DNA of 64,000 bases from Mesorhizobium sp. M1C.F.Ca.ET.210.01.1.1 (GCF_004791585.1 NZ_SRUU01000028.1:1-64000), one strand, 5' to 3'. Positions 33,658-42,730 are shown, counted from the first letter of the stretch. Numbers and translations: made by a program. Notes: generated by a model from the sequence alone, not told the origin.

Positions 33658-33835
33658 GTGCAATCCTGTCTTCGGGTTTGAAATCAACAGGCTAACGACC
33701 ATAGCCGCTATGCCTCCGCGGCGGGTTGCACCGCGAATTGTGGCGGCTGATAGCAGAATCAGGCCGTCCTGTCCACCGTTGATTGCAGGAAACCGCGATC
33801 AAAAACCGAAGCGCCGGGTCTCGCCTGCCCGGGCT

Positions 33836-34222
33836 TTAGGCCGTCGCCAGATGGAGACGGGCGAAATCCTCAAAGAACTCGCCGTAGTCGCAGGTGATTT
33901 CCTCGCCGGCGGCGATGTCCCGGGTCGCGGTGGCACCGCCATATTGGGAGAAATCCGTGTTCGGCCGCTCGGCATGGTTCATGAAGCGGCCATTGTCGAC
34001 CTCATAGACCATGAAGCCGGGCTTGTCCGGGCTCGGATAGGCATAGCGGTCGAGCAATTCCTTGAGATGCGGCGGCGCCGCCTCGTATTTCTCCATCGGG
34101 ATCAGCCGGTCGAAATCCGGGTCGAGCCGCCAGATCGACGCACCCTTCCTGATCGGCTCGGCGGCGAATACGCCAACGCCTTCGATAGCGCTCTGGGCGA
34201 CATAGGTTCTGATCAGCAGCAT
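33836..34222 (-). CDS. SET-domain protein
   Basis: A 128-residue minimal SET domain. GVGVFAAEPIRKGA, FMNHAERPNTDF (the NHS/NHA-like knot motif) and AGEEITCDYGEF (the catalytic tyrosine motif) are all present in order. SET proteins are lysine methyltransferases, and bacterial single-domain members have few known targets. No flanking domain or operon partner indicates the substrate. The gene is 110 bp downstream of an SDR gene on the same strand. Confidence 0.85.
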   Translation of the reverse strand: MLLIRTYVAQSAIEGVGVFAAEPIRKGASIWRLDPDFDRLIPMEKYEAAPPHLKELLDRYAYPSPDKPGFMVYEVDNGRFMNHAERPNTDFSQYGGATATRDIAAGEEITCDYGEFFEDFARLHLATA

Positions 34223-34332
34223 GGTTCCGGTCCGTCTCCGACGGGAAAACCAAAATCGCCAAATCGAACCCGAAAGCAAGGTCGTGGTGAAAGATTTCAC
34301 CGGATTGGCATGTTTCCCGTCCGTCGGACGGA

Positions 34333-35091
34333 TCACGTCCGATTGATCGAGACGCCACCGTCGGCAAACAGCGCCGTGCCGGTGGTGAAGCTCGAGGCGT
34401 CGGAGGCCAGGTAGAGCGCCGAGCGGGCGATCTCCTCCGGCTGCGCCATGCGCTTCAGCGCGTGGATGCCCTCGACGAAGGCGCGAGCCTCTGGCGTGGT
34501 GGTCGTAGCGCCAGGCGTGTCGGTGCCGCCGGGCAGCAGCGCGTTGACACGCAGTCCCTTCGGACCGTACTCGGCTGCCAGCACCTGCGTCAGCCCGATC
34601 AGGCCCGCCTTGGCCGCGGCATAGGCCGCCATGCCCGGCATCCCGGCGGTGTAGCCGACGAAGCTCGAGGTGAAGATCAGCGACCCGCCGCCGCGCTTGA
34701 GCATTGCGGGTATCTGGTGCCTGGCGGCGAGATAGGCGCTGGTCAGGTTGGTGTCCATCGTCTCGTGCCAAGTCGCCGGCGCCATCTCGGGCAGAGGCGC
34801 CATGAAGCCGACGGCGCCGGCATTGTTGAAGGCGATGTCTAGGCCGCCGAACCTCGCGACGGCGAGCTCGACCAGGGCCTTGGCATAGGCTTCGTCCCTG
34901 ACATCGCCGGCAAGTGCCGCCGCGGTGCCGCCGGCCGCCTCGATTTCGGTGACGAGGGCGTCGAGTTCAGCCTGGCGGCGCGCCGCGACGACGAGGCTGG
35001 CACCGTGCTCGGCGAACAGCTTGGCGGTGGCGCGGCCGATGCCGGAACTGGCGCCGGTGACGATGGCAATCTTGGCTGTGAGTGCGAACAT
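34333..35091 (-). CDS. Short-chain dehydrogenase/reductase
   Basis: A 252-residue SDR with the cofactor motif TGASSGIGRA (residues about 11-20), NNAG, and the catalytic Ser (FTSSF) and YAAAK. DVRDEA after the second strand is compatible with NAD(H) or NADP(H). The chosen ATG (MFALTAK) has AGGAAGG 9 bases upstream; an ATG three codons earlier (35100) is the alternative. The substrate is unknown. Confidence 0.88.
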   Translation of the reverse strand: MFALTAKIAIVTGASSGIGRATAKLFAEHGASLVVAARRQAELDALVTEIEAAGGTAAALAGDVRDEAYAKALVELAVARFGGLDIAFNNAGAVGFMAPLPEMAPATWHETMDTNLTSAYLAARHQIPAMLKRGGGSLIFTSSFVGYTAGMPGMAAYAAAKAGLIGLTQVLAAEYGPKGLRVNALLPGGTDTPGATTTTPEARAFVEGIHALKRMAQPEEIARSALYLASDASSFTTGTALFADGGVSINRT

Positions 35092-35187
35092 TTTCGTCAT
35101 CCTTCCTCTGTACCGGGCTTGCCGGCGGTGGTCGCAAATGCTCATGGTTGCGACCACCCGAAAGCTGCGCAAGGCGCAAGGGCTCAA

Positions 35188-35559
35188 CTACTGTTTTAGA
35201 AGCCAACCGAGGCGATCGAGCGAAAATGCGTAGCTCACGACGATCAAGAGGGCGACGACGATGGCCGTGGTCTTGTATCCGGCCGCATGGAACCCGACCG
35301 CGCCACCGAACAGGATCACCAGTTCCAGCACCAGCCGCACCGCGCCAGGGATCGGAACCGGCGCACGCCCCGACCGGCTGGGATCGTTTGGAACCGCGAA
35401 GGGTCCCCACAGTGTCGCCGCGACGAGTGGCACGGCCGGCGCGGCGACCCAGCGCCAAACTTCGCCAGAAAGACCCCAGCCGGCTATGCCGAGGCCAAGC
35501 AAGGCGGCAAGCTCAAGAAAAAATCGCAATGTCAGATTCCACCCGGCGTTACCCAACAT
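35188..35559 (-). CDS. YrdB family (DUF2568) membrane protein
   Basis: A 123-residue protein with four hydrophobic segments. The central LWGPFAVPNDPSRSGRAPVPIPG is the conserved signature of the YrdB/DUF2568 family. Function is unknown. It is divergent from soxB across about 200 bp. Confidence 0.85.
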   Translation of the reverse strand: MLGNAGWNLTLRFFLELAALLGLGIAGWGLSGEVWRWVAAPAVPLVAATLWGPFAVPNDPSRSGRAPVPIPGAVRLVLELVILFGGAVGFHAAGYKTTAIVVALLIVVSYAFSLDRLGWLLKQ

Positions 35560-35763
35560 CGTCCCCCGAATTGTTGGACGTCAGCGATAGTGGTCGAAGA
35601 CAGCCCCATCAACCAGCCCGGGTACCTCTTTTTCGCGACGGCGCAAAACGGCAAGCGCCGTCGCAAACAGTGCAAGGATGGCGGCGCGGTTTCGCTAGTG
35701 ATACACCTCGCGCGCCGGGAAGGCCCCGGCCGATATCCGCGATTTTTTGGGCGAGGCTGGAAC

Positions 35764-37017
35764 GTGAAGAAATACTCGGTATTCGCCATTGCCCGCGAGG
35801 CCATGCGCGGCCACAAGGGCTGGGAAGAGCAGTGGACCTCGCCGGAGCCGAAGAAGGAATACGACGTCATCATCGTCGGCGCCGGTGGCCACGGCCTGGC
35901 CACCGCCTATTATCTGGCGACCGAGCACGGCATCACCAATGTCGCTGTGCTGGAAAAGGGGTGGCTCGGCGGCGGCAACACCGGCCGCAACACCACGATC
36001 ATCCGCTCCAACTATCTCTATGACGAGAGCGCCGGCATCTACGACCATGCACTGAAGCTGTGGGACGGGCTCAGCCAGGAGCTCAACTACAACGTCATGT
36101 ATTCGGCGCGCGGCGTCATGATGCTCGCGCACAACGTCCACGACGTCCAGGTGTTCAAGCGCCACATCCATGCCAACCGGCTCAACGGCATCGACAATGA
36201 ATGGCTGACGCCGGAGCAGGCGAAGGAATTCTGCCCGCCGCTCAACATCGCCAAGGAGGCGCGCTATCCGGTGATGGGCGCAGCGCTCCAGAGGCGCGGC
36301 GGCACGGCGCGCCACGATGCGGTTGCTTGGGGTTATGCCCGCGGCGCGTCGGCGCGCGGCGTGCATATCATCCAGAACTGCGAGGTCACCGGCATCAAGC
36401 GCGCGGCCAATGGCGCGGTCGCCGGCGTCGAGACGTCGCGCAGCTTTATCGGCGCCAAGAAGATCGGCGTCGTCGCCGCCGGCCATTCCTCGGTGATCAT
36501 GAACATGGCCGGCGTGCGCATGCCGCTCGAAAGCTATCCGCTGCAGGCGTTGGTGTCGGAGCCGGTCAAGCCGGTGGTGCCCTGCGTGGTGATGTCGAAC
36601 ACAGTGCATGCCTACATCTCGCAGTCCGACAAGGGCGAGTTGGTCATCGGCGCCGGCACCGACCAGTATGTCTCCTATTCGCAGACCGGCGGCCTGCACA
36701 TCCTGCAGCACACGCTCGACGCCATCTGCGAGATGTTCCCGATCTTCACCCGCATGAAGATGCTGCGTTCCTGGGGCGGCATCGTCGATGTCACGCCCGA
36801 CCGCTCGCCGATCTTGGCCAAGACGCCGGTCAAGGGCCTGTATGTCAACTGCGGCTGGGGCACGGGCGGCTTCAAGGCGACACCGGGCTCGGGCAACGTC
36901 TTTGCCCACACCATCGCCAGGGACGACCCGCATCCGATCAACGCGCCCTTCACCCTCGAGCGCTTCCGCACCGGACGTCTCATCGACGAGGCAGCGGCGG
37001 CGGCGGTGGCGCACTGA
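35764..37017 (+). CDS. soxB: Sarcosine oxidase subunit beta
   Basis: A 417-residue flavin-binding catalytic subunit of heterotetrameric sarcosine oxidase, which demethylates sarcosine to glycine, passing the methyl carbon to tetrahydrofolate and making H2O2. A GTG start (KKYSVFAIAREAMRG) is chosen because the family begins there and GAGG lies 7 bases upstream. The FAD motif VIIVGAGGHGLATAYYL and a histidine in RRGGTARHDAV, near the known covalent-FMN site, are visible. It is the first gene of soxBDAG. Confidence 0.94.
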   Translation: MKKYSVFAIAREAMRGHKGWEEQWTSPEPKKEYDVIIVGAGGHGLATAYYLATEHGITNVAVLEKGWLGGGNTGRNTTIIRSNYLYDESAGIYDHALKLWDGLSQELNYNVMYSARGVMMLAHNVHDVQVFKRHIHANRLNGIDNEWLTPEQAKEFCPPLNIAKEARYPVMGAALQRRGGTARHDAVAWGYARGASARGVHIIQNCEVTGIKRAANGAVAGVETSRSFIGAKKIGVVAAGHSSVIMNMAGVRMPLESYPLQALVSEPVKPVVPCVVMSNTVHAYISQSDKGELVIGAGTDQYVSYSQTGGLHILQHTLDAICEMFPIFTRMKMLRSWGGIVDVTPDRSPILAKTPVKGLYVNCGWGTGGFKATPGSGNVFAHTIARDDPHPINAPFTLERFRTGRLIDEAAAAAVAH

Positions 37018-37097
37018 TGGTGACGTTTGCCCAGAGGCTTTGCGATCAACCGGCCGGCGCCCGCGTCGGTCATGGCGAATTGTAGGATCGACCGAAA

Positions 37098-37394
37098 ATG
37101 CTTCTCATCCGCTGCCCCTATTGCGAGGAAGAGCGTCCGGAACTCGAGTTCCGCAATGCCGGCGAGGCGCATATCGTGCGCTCGGCCAACATTGCCGGCG
37201 AGAGCGAAGACGATTTCGAGAAATACTTCTTCATCCGCGCGAACCCGAAAGGCGTCATCTATGAGCGCTGGCGGCATATTCATGGCTGCGCGCGCTTCTT
37301 CAACGCCGTGCGCGACACCGTCACCGACAAGTTCGTCATGACCTACAAGGCCGGCGAGCCGAAGCCCGCGAAGCTGCCTGGAGCCTCGAAATGA
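37098..37394 (+). CDS. soxD: Sarcosine oxidase subunit delta
   Basis: A 98-residue zinc-binding subunit. The IRCPYCEEERPELEF start holds the first zinc-ligand cysteines, and HIHGCARFFNAVRDT gives the later histidine/cysteine ligands. It follows soxB by 80 bp and overlaps soxA by 4 bases (ATGA), so soxA translation is coupled to it. Confidence 0.95.
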   Translation: MLLIRCPYCEEERPELEFRNAGEAHIVRSANIAGESEDDFEKYFFIRANPKGVIYERWRHIHGCARFFNAVRDTVTDKFVMTYKAGEPKPAKLPGASK

Positions 37395-40300
37395 ACGCCG
37401 CCTTCCGCATTCCCGGCGCCGGGCGCCTCAGCCAGGCGAAGACCGCGTCGTTCAGCTTCGACGACAAGTCCTATACCGGCATCGAGGGCGACACACTCGC
37501 CTCGGCGCTGCTCGCCAACGGCGTCCACCTGGTCGGCCGTTCCTTCAAGTACCACCGGCCGCGCGGCTTCCTGTCGGCCGGCGCGGAGGAGCCCAACGCG
37601 CTGGTGCAGATCGTGCGCGACGATGCGCGCAAGACGCCGAATGTGCGGGCGACCGTACAGGAACTATATGACGGACTGACGGCAAATTCGCAGAACCGCT
37701 GGCCCTCGCTCGCCTTCGACGTCGGCGCGGTCAACGACATCGCCTCGCCGTTGTTCTCGGCCGGTTTCTACTACAAGACCTTCATGTGGCCGAAGTCGGC
37801 CTGGAAGAGCCTCTACGAGCCGAAGATCCGCGCGGCCGCCGGCCTCGGCGTTTCGCCGGACCGGCCGGACCCCGACCACTATGCCGCGCGCTATGCGCAT
37901 TGCGAGGTGCTGGTGCTGGGCGGCGGTGCTGCCGGCATCGCCGCGGCGCTCGCCGCCGCCGAAACCGGTGTGCGGGTGATCATCGCCGACGAGCAGGCGG
38001 AATTCGGCGGCAGCCTGCGCTTCGAGAGCGGCGCCAGGATCGACGGCGAGAATGGCTTTGCCTGGGCGCAGGGCGCGATCGCGAAGCTCAAGGCGATGGA
38101 CAATGTCCGGGTGCTGCCGCGCACGACTGCCTTTGGCTATTACGCGCAGAATTTTGTCGGCCTGGTCGAGCGGGTCAGCGACCATCTCAAGACCCCCGGC
38201 CGCGAACTGGCGCGCGAGCGCCTGTGGCAGGTGCGCGCCGGGCGCGTCGTGCTGGCGACCGGCGCCATCGAGCGCCACATGGTGTTCGCCGACAACGACC
38301 GTCCAGGCATCATGCTCGCCTCCGCGGCGCGCACCTATCTCAACCACTACGGCGTCGCGGTCGGCAGGAATGTCGGCGTCTACACCGCGAACGACTCGGC
38401 TTACGCCGCAGCGATCGACCTGAAGAAGGCCGGCGTCAATATCGCAGCCATCGTCGACCTGCGCGACAACCCGTCCGGATCGGTGATCGACGAGGCGAGA
38501 GGTCTCGGCATCGAGATCAATTTCGGCCGCGCTGTGGTCCGCGCCGGCGGCAAGCTGCGGGTGTCGTCGATGACCGTGCAGCCGAAGAATGGCGGCGGCG
38601 AGCGCACGGTTCCCGTCGATGCGATCCTGATGTCGGCCGGCTGGACGCCGTCGGTGCATCTCTTTTCGCAGTCGCGCGGCAAGGTCGCCTTCAACGAGGA
38701 GACGCGGCGCTTCGTGCCGGGCACCTACGCGCAGGACTGCGTGTCGGTCGGCGCCTGCAACGGCACCGACGGGCTGGACGCCACGGTCGAAGAGGCCTAT
38801 GCGGCCGGCGCCAAGGCGGCAAAGGACGCAGGCGGCAAGGATTCCGGCATCAAGGCGGGCAAGGGCACCAAGCCGACGGTCGATGCCGGCGAGAGCTGGT
38901 CGCGCGGCATGCTGGGTGCGGCGCCCGGCGCCGGAGCGGGCACGACGGTCAAGGCCTTTGTCGATTTCCAGAACGACGTCACCGCCAAAGACATCCGCCA
39001 GGCGGTGCACGAGGGCATGCATTCGATCGAGCACGTCAAGCGCTTCACCACCAACGGCATGGCGACCGACCAGGGCAAGACGTCGAACATGCACGGCCTG
39101 GCGATCGCCGCCGAGACGTTGGACAAGCCGATCCCGCAGGTCGGCCTCACCACGTTCCGCGCCCCCTATACGCCGGTGACGTTCGGCTCGATCGTCGGAC
39201 ACGCGCGGGGGCCGCTGTTCGACCCGACCCGGCGGACGGCCACCCATGGCTGGGCAGCAGCCCAAGGTGCCGTGTTCGAGGATGTCGGCCAGTGGAAGCG
39301 CGCCTGGTATTTCCCGAAGGCCGGGGAGGACATGCACGCCGCCGTCAACCGCGAATGCGTGACGGTGCGCAAAACGGCCGGCCTGTTCGACGCATCGACG
39401 CTCGGCAAGATCGAGGTGGTCGGGCCGGATGCTGCCAAGTTCATGGAGCTGCTCTACACCAATCCGTGGGAGAAGCTGGAGCCCGGCCGCTGCCGCTACG
39501 GCATCATGCTGCGCGAGGACGGCTTCATCTATGACGACGGCGTCGTCGGCAGGCTGGCGCCGGACCGCTTCCATGTGACGACGACGACCGGCGGCGCGCC
39601 GCGCGTCATGCATCACATGGAGGACTACCTCCAGACCGAGTTCCCGCATCTCAACGTCTGGCTGACCTCGATCACCGAGCAATGGGCTGTGATCGCGGTG
39701 CAGGGGCCGAAATCGCGCGAGATCATCGCGCCGCTGGTTGAAGGCATCGACATGTCGGACGAGGCGCTGCCGCATATGTCGGTGCGCGAGGGCAAGATCT
39801 GCGGCGTGCCGACCAGGCTGTTCCGCATGTCCTTCACCGGCGAGCGTGGCTTCGAGGTCAACGTGCCGGCCGACTATGGCGAGGCTGTCTGGGAGGCGCT
39901 GTGGGCCGAAGGCCAGAAGCATGGCGCGACCGCCTACGGCACGGAGTCCATGCACGTGCTGCGCGCCGAGAAGGGCTACATCATCGTCGGCCAGGACACC
40001 GACGGCACGGTGACGCCGAACGATGCCGGGCTCGACTGGGCGGTCGGCAAGAAGAAGACCGACTTCGTCGGCATCCGCGGCATGGCGCGTGCGGACCTCG
40101 TCGCCAAGGGCCGCAAGCAACTCGTCGGCCTGAAGACCAAGGACGCGAAGGTCGTGCTGGAAGAGGGCGCGCAGATCGTCGAGGATCCGAAACAGGCGAT
40201 CCCGATGAAGATGATCGGCCACGTCACCTCCAGCTACTGGTCGGAGAATTGCGGACGCTCGATCGCGCTGGCGCTGGTCGCCGGCGGCCGCGACAAGATG

Positions 40301-40399
40301 GGCAAGACGCTCTACGTGCCGATGCCGAACGGCACGATCGAGGTGGAAGTCACCGGCATGGTGTTTGTCGACGAGAAGGGAGAACGCCTCAATGGCTAA
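37391..40399 (+). CDS. soxA: Sarcosine oxidase subunit alpha
   Basis: A 1002-residue subunit. The N-terminal ferredoxin-like segment (GIEGDTLASALLANG) and NAD-binding region (VLVLGGGAAGIAAAL, about residue 172) are followed by a C-terminal aminomethyltransferase (GCV_T) domain from about residue 610 that handles the folate reaction. Length is normal for the four-subunit enzyme. It overlaps soxD (4 bases) and soxG (8 bases). Sarcosine may come from glycine betaine or creatine breakdown elsewhere. Confidence 0.95.
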   Translation: MNAAFRIPGAGRLSQAKTASFSFDDKSYTGIEGDTLASALLANGVHLVGRSFKYHRPRGFLSAGAEEPNALVQIVRDDARKTPNVRATVQELYDGLTANSQNRWPSLAFDVGAVNDIASPLFSAGFYYKTFMWPKSAWKSLYEPKIRAAAGLGVSPDRPDPDHYAARYAHCEVLVLGGGAAGIAAALAAAETGVRVIIADEQAEFGGSLRFESGARIDGENGFAWAQGAIAKLKAMDNVRVLPRTTAFGYYAQNFVGLVERVSDHLKTPGRELARERLWQVRAGRVVLATGAIERHMVFADNDRPGIMLASAARTYLNHYGVAVGRNVGVYTANDSAYAAAIDLKKAGVNIAAIVDLRDNPSGSVIDEARGLGIEINFGRAVVRAGGKLRVSSMTVQPKNGGGERTVPVDAILMSAGWTPSVHLFSQSRGKVAFNEETRRFVPGTYAQDCVSVGACNGTDGLDATVEEAYAAGAKAAKDAGGKDSGIKAGKGTKPTVDAGESWSRGMLGAAPGAGAGTTVKAFVDFQNDVTAKDIRQAVHEGMHSIEHVKRFTTNGMATDQGKTSNMHGLAIAAETLDKPIPQVGLTTFRAPYTPVTFGSIVGHARGPLFDPTRRTATHGWAAAQGAVFEDVGQWKRAWYFPKAGEDMHAAVNRECVTVRKTAGLFDASTLGKIEVVGPDAAKFMELLYTNPWEKLEPGRCRYGIMLREDGFIYDDGVVGRLAPDRFHVTTTTGGAPRVMHHMEDYLQTEFPHLNVWLTSITEQWAVIAVQGPKSREIIAPLVEGIDMSDEALPHMSVREGKICGVPTRLFRMSFTGERGFEVNVPADYGEAVWEALWAEGQKHGATAYGTESMHVLRAEKGYIIVGQDTDGTVTPNDAGLDWAVGKKKTDFVGIRGMARADLVAKGRKQLVGLKTKDAKVVLEEGAQIVEDPKQAIPMKMIGHVTSSYWSENCGRSIALALVAGGRDKMGKTLYVPMPNGTIEVEVTGMVFVDEKGERLNG

Positions 40400-40970
40400 G
40401 GCTGCCGCCAAGACAAACGCTGCTTCGGCCTCCGTCGAGCGGCGGCCCGCGCTTGCCGGCCGCGCGCTGTCCGCGCCTGGCGTCAAGGTCGAGATTCTGC
40501 CGCCGGCCGAGCGCATCTCGCTGCGCGCGCCGGAAGCTTCGCTCGCCGCGCTTTCCAAGGGGCTCGGGGTGACGCTGCCGACGAAGCCGAAAAGCTCGGC
40601 CACGAAGGGCGGGCGCACCGCTTTGTGGCTCGGGCCGGACGAGTGGCTGATCATCGACGAGTCCGGCAACGATCCGCTGGCCGATTGCGCCAAGGTCTCG
40701 GCGCTGCATTCGGCGGTAGGCATCTCGCATCGCAATGTCGCGATCTCGGTCAACGGACCGGCGGCCGCGGTGACGGTCAATTCCGGCTGCCCGCAAGACC
40801 TGTCGCTCGAAGCATTCCCGGTCGAGGCGGCCTCGCGCACCATTCTCGGCAAGTCCGAGATCGTGCTGTTGCGCACCGCGGCGGATGCGTTCCGGGTGGA
40901 GTGCTGGCGTTCCTTCTCGGACTATGTCTTTACTTTCCTGTCGGAAGCGGCGAGCGACGCGGCGAACTGA
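40392..40970 (+). CDS. soxG: Sarcosine oxidase subunit gamma
   Basis: A 192-residue subunit that helps hold the complex together. WLGPDEWLII and FRVECWRSFSDYVFTFL are conserved family stretches. The N-terminus is lysine/alanine-rich. The ATG overlaps the end of soxA by 8 bases. No folate genes (glyA, purU, folD) follow within the window, unlike some other sox loci. Confidence 0.93.
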   Translation: MAKAAAKTNAASASVERRPALAGRALSAPGVKVEILPPAERISLRAPEASLAALSKGLGVTLPTKPKSSATKGGRTALWLGPDEWLIIDESGNDPLADCAKVSALHSAVGISHRNVAISVNGPAAAVTVNSGCPQDLSLEAFPVEAASRTILGKSEIVLLRTAADAFRVECWRSFSDYVFTFLSEAASDAAN

Positions 40971-41049
40971 TTTTTCCAGCCGCTGTTTGCCCGAAGAGGC
41001 CTCGCAGGAACCATCGTCGCCCCGGCCCGTTGTTTGCGACTAGGTCAAT

Positions 41050-41092
41050 GCAATTCCGGGCGGAAAACCGCTGCGCACTTTCCCGGAATTGC
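41050..41092. repeat. Palindromic intergenic repeat (GGAAAACCG family)
   Basis: Starts GCAATTCCGGGCGGAAAACC and ends CCCGGAATTGC, an imperfect palindrome with arms of about 10 bp. It lies between soxG and the next small gene, and closely resembles 41480-41523. Confidence 0.8.
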
Positions 41093-41112
41093 TCCAGCGA
41101 GGGAGAAGCGCG

Positions 41113-41337
41113 ATGCCGTCCAAATCCGCGCCGATGTCGTCCAAGAAGACTGCGGCCGTCCGCTCGCTGGAGCGGGAGCGGCACCACGAGATCGAGGAAG
41201 AAGAACTCGAAGAAGGTCTCGAGGACACCTTTCCGGCCAGCGATCCGGTATCGATTACCAGTCCTTCCATCACCGGCGGGCCGGCAAAGCCTGGCAAGGC
41301 CAAGACCATCCCTGGAATGAAGTCGCGCGACAAGTAA
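41113..41337 (+). CDS. Small acidic protein of unknown function
   Basis: A 74-residue charged protein. A basic N-terminus is followed by an acidic run (EIEEEELEEGLED) and the conserved-looking FPASDPVSIT, a motif seen in many short rhizobial proteins. There is no signal peptide or membrane segment. AGGGAGAAG lies before the ATG, and an intrinsic terminator follows at 41373-41404. The role is unknown. Confidence 0.7.
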   Translation: MPSKSAPMSSKKTAAVRSLERERHHEIEEEELEEGLEDTFPASDPVSITSPSITGGPAKPGKAKTIPGMKSRDK

Positions 41338-41372
41338 CGCCGTCGCGGCAGGCAGTCGGACTTCAGGCGAAA

Positions 41373-41404
41373 CGAAAAAGGGCGGCCAATGCCGCCCGTT
41401 TTCG
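41373..41404 (+). terminator. Intrinsic terminator after the small acidic protein gene
   Basis: GGGCGG and CCGCCC form the stem around a short loop, flanked by CGAAAAA and TTTTCG, so the stem can extend and ends in a T-run. It is 35 bp past the stop codon. Confidence 0.8.
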
Positions 41405-41425
41405 TTTCCGTTTCTACGTCGCTTA

Positions 41426-41462
41426 GAGCGTTTCAGCGATTCATGGAATCGCCGAACCGCTC
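41426..41462. repeat. Second type of palindromic intergenic repeat
   Basis: GAGCG at one end and CGCTC at the other enclose an inner GATTC-ATG-GAATC palindrome. It is placed head to tail with the GGAAAACCG-type repeat at 41480-41523, making a small mosaic of intergenic palindromes. Confidence 0.6.
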
Positions 41463-41479
41463 CAAATATTTGTTCTTAC

Positions 41480-41523
41480 GCAATTCCGGACGGAAAACCG
41501 TTACACGCTCTTCCTGGAATTGC
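41480..41523. repeat. Palindromic intergenic repeat (GGAAAACCG family)
   Basis: Runs from GCAATTCCGGACGGAAAACC to CCTGGAATTGC. It nearly touches the stop codon of the small secreted protein at 41525. Confidence 0.8.
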
Positions 41524-41524
41524 T

Positions 41525-41761
41525 CTAGAGGCCGGGCACGAACCACGGATTCACATCGATGCCGAGCCGCGGGCCCTTGGTGGTCTGGGTCTTGCTGGCG
41601 TCGGCCTTTTCGACCGAACCGGTCGCGGTGCAGTCAAGCTTCACGCTGGCGTTGCTCTGGGCGCAGGCCGCGGGGGTTTGCTTGGCCGGCTGGCTCGCGC
41701 CGGCGAAAGCGGCGCCCGAGAAGGCCAGCACGGCGGCGAGAGCGAGGATCGTCTTTTTCAT
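41525..41761 (-). CDS. Small secreted protein of unknown function
   Basis: A 78-residue protein with a clear signal peptide (KKTILALAAVLAFSGAAFAG). The mature part of about 57 residues has two cysteines (AACAQ and KLDCTA) that could form a disulfide, and ends in GLxNPWFVPGL-like residues. Its promoter region is unusually rich in GTAC palindromes, suggesting tight control, possibly by the TetR regulator encoded upstream on the same strand. Confidence 0.72.
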   Translation of the reverse strand: MKKTILALAAVLAFSGAAFAGASQPAKQTPAACAQSNASVKLDCTATGSVEKADASKTQTTKGPRLGIDVNPWFVPGL

Positions 41762-41782
41762 CTTCCGTCTCCAGTAATCTTG

Positions 41783-41859
41783 CCGTACGTGTACGATACG
41801 CCGTACATATACGGTTAACGGAAGTTGAATTCAAGGGGGGATTTGTACGTGTACGACAA
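41783..41859 (-). promoter_or_regulatory. Sigma-70-like promoter overlaid with GTAC palindromes
   Basis: On the minus strand a -35 TTGAAT (41829-41834) and -10 TATATG (41806-41811) are separated by exactly 17 bases. Three palindromes share a GTAC-GTAC layout: CCGTACGTGTACG at 41783-41795, CCGTACATATACGG at 41801-41814 (covering the -10), and TTGTACGTGTACGACAA at 41843-41859. A further half site is at 41865-41876. The arrangement fits cooperative repression of the small secreted protein gene. Confidence 0.65.
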
Positions 41860-41929
41860 ATTTTCTTGTACGTAGGAATTCGCCGCGGCGGATCAAGCGG
41901 TCGGCGTCACTGAAACCGGCACGAGCCGG

Positions 41930-42574
41930 TCAGCAGTTGACGGGTGTTTCGGTGAGCGGGGGGACGTCCTGCGCCGACAGCGAGGCCAGCATGAAGTCGC
42001 ACATGCGCCTCACATAGGCCTGGGGGTCGCCAAACGGATAGAAGGGGAAGGTGATCAAAAGCGAGATCGTGCCGTGGCCGACGGTCCACAGCATGGTGGC
42101 GATGGCGCGCGGGTCGCCCTTGAGCTTGCCGGCGGCCACGCAGGCCTCGACCCTTTTGATCAGCACCTTCATCGCCGGGTTGCCCTCTTCCATCTCCTCG
42201 TAGCTGCGGCCCTCCGGCAGCTTGGTCTTCTCGGTCATGAAGACGGTGCGATATTCGTTGGGATTGCCGAGCCCGAAGGCGGCATATTCGGTCATCACCG
42301 CCCGCAGCGCCTCAACGGGATCGTCGGCGGAATGGTCCTCGATGCGCCGAGCAAGCGTCTCGAAGGCGTCCTCGGCCAGCGCGAACAGTATGTCCTGCTT
42401 GTCGGCGAAATAGGAATAGACCGACATCGGCGCGTAGCCGACCCGCTTGGCCAGCTTGCGGATGGTAAGCCCTTCGTAGCCCTCTTCCTGGACGAGCTTG
42501 TGGGCTGCGTCGACCAGTTCGGACCGAAGCTCGGCTTTCTGTTTCTCGCGGCGTTTCTGAACGCTCAGCGCCAA
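41930..42574 (-). CDS. TetR-family regulator (WHG-type C-terminal domain)
   Basis: A 214-residue repressor. The N-terminal helix-turn-helix is YEGLTIRKLAKRVGYAPMSVYSYFADKQDI (recognition helix about residues 45-60, split here for the family match). The C-terminal ligand domain contains WTVGHGTISLL, the WHG motif. Its own upstream region carries CTGTACGG with a nearby TATA, resembling the GTAC sites at 41783-41859, so it may regulate both itself and the downstream small secreted protein. The ligand is unknown. Confidence 0.88.
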   Translation of the reverse strand: MALSVQKRREKQKAELRSELVDAAHKLVQEEGYEGLTIRKLAKRVGYAPMSVYSYFADKQDILFALAEDAFETLARRIEDHSADDPVEALRAVMTEYAAFGLGNPNEYRTVFMTEKTKLPEGRSYEEMEEGNPAMKVLIKRVEACVAAGKLKGDPRAIATMLWTVGHGTISLLITFPFYPFGDPQAYVRRMCDFMLASLSAQDVPPLTETPVNC

Positions 42575-42670
42575 TGTCCGCCTGCCTTTTGTGGTTGGTT
42601 GCCTGGCGAAATTATATACGCTGTACGGAAACGAACAAGGGAGCGGCTTGGTTCCCCAAGGTACGCCCTA

Positions 42671-42730
42671 ACGCATTGTTCCAACACAATTTCGGACCGA
42701 AAACCGATTCCGGCTTTTCTTCGATGCGTT
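42671..42730. repeat. Palindromic intergenic repeat (diverged GGAAAACCG family)
   Basis: ACGCATTG and its complement at the far end (CGATGCGT) enclose a centre with CGAAAACCG. It abuts the end of the frameshifted SDR gene. Confidence 0.6.

Noticed and set aside
34223..34771. Upstream extension of the SET-domain frame to 311 residues
   Set aside because: The extra part overlaps the SDR gene in another frame and reads as low-complexity Arg/Gly sequence. The SET domain starts cleanly at 34222.
37664..40876. 1070-residue minus-strand open frame
   Set aside because: It lies antisense to soxA/soxG, whose domains are unmistakable. The translation is rich in Arg/His/Asp/Gly without motifs, typical of an antisense shadow in high-GC DNA.
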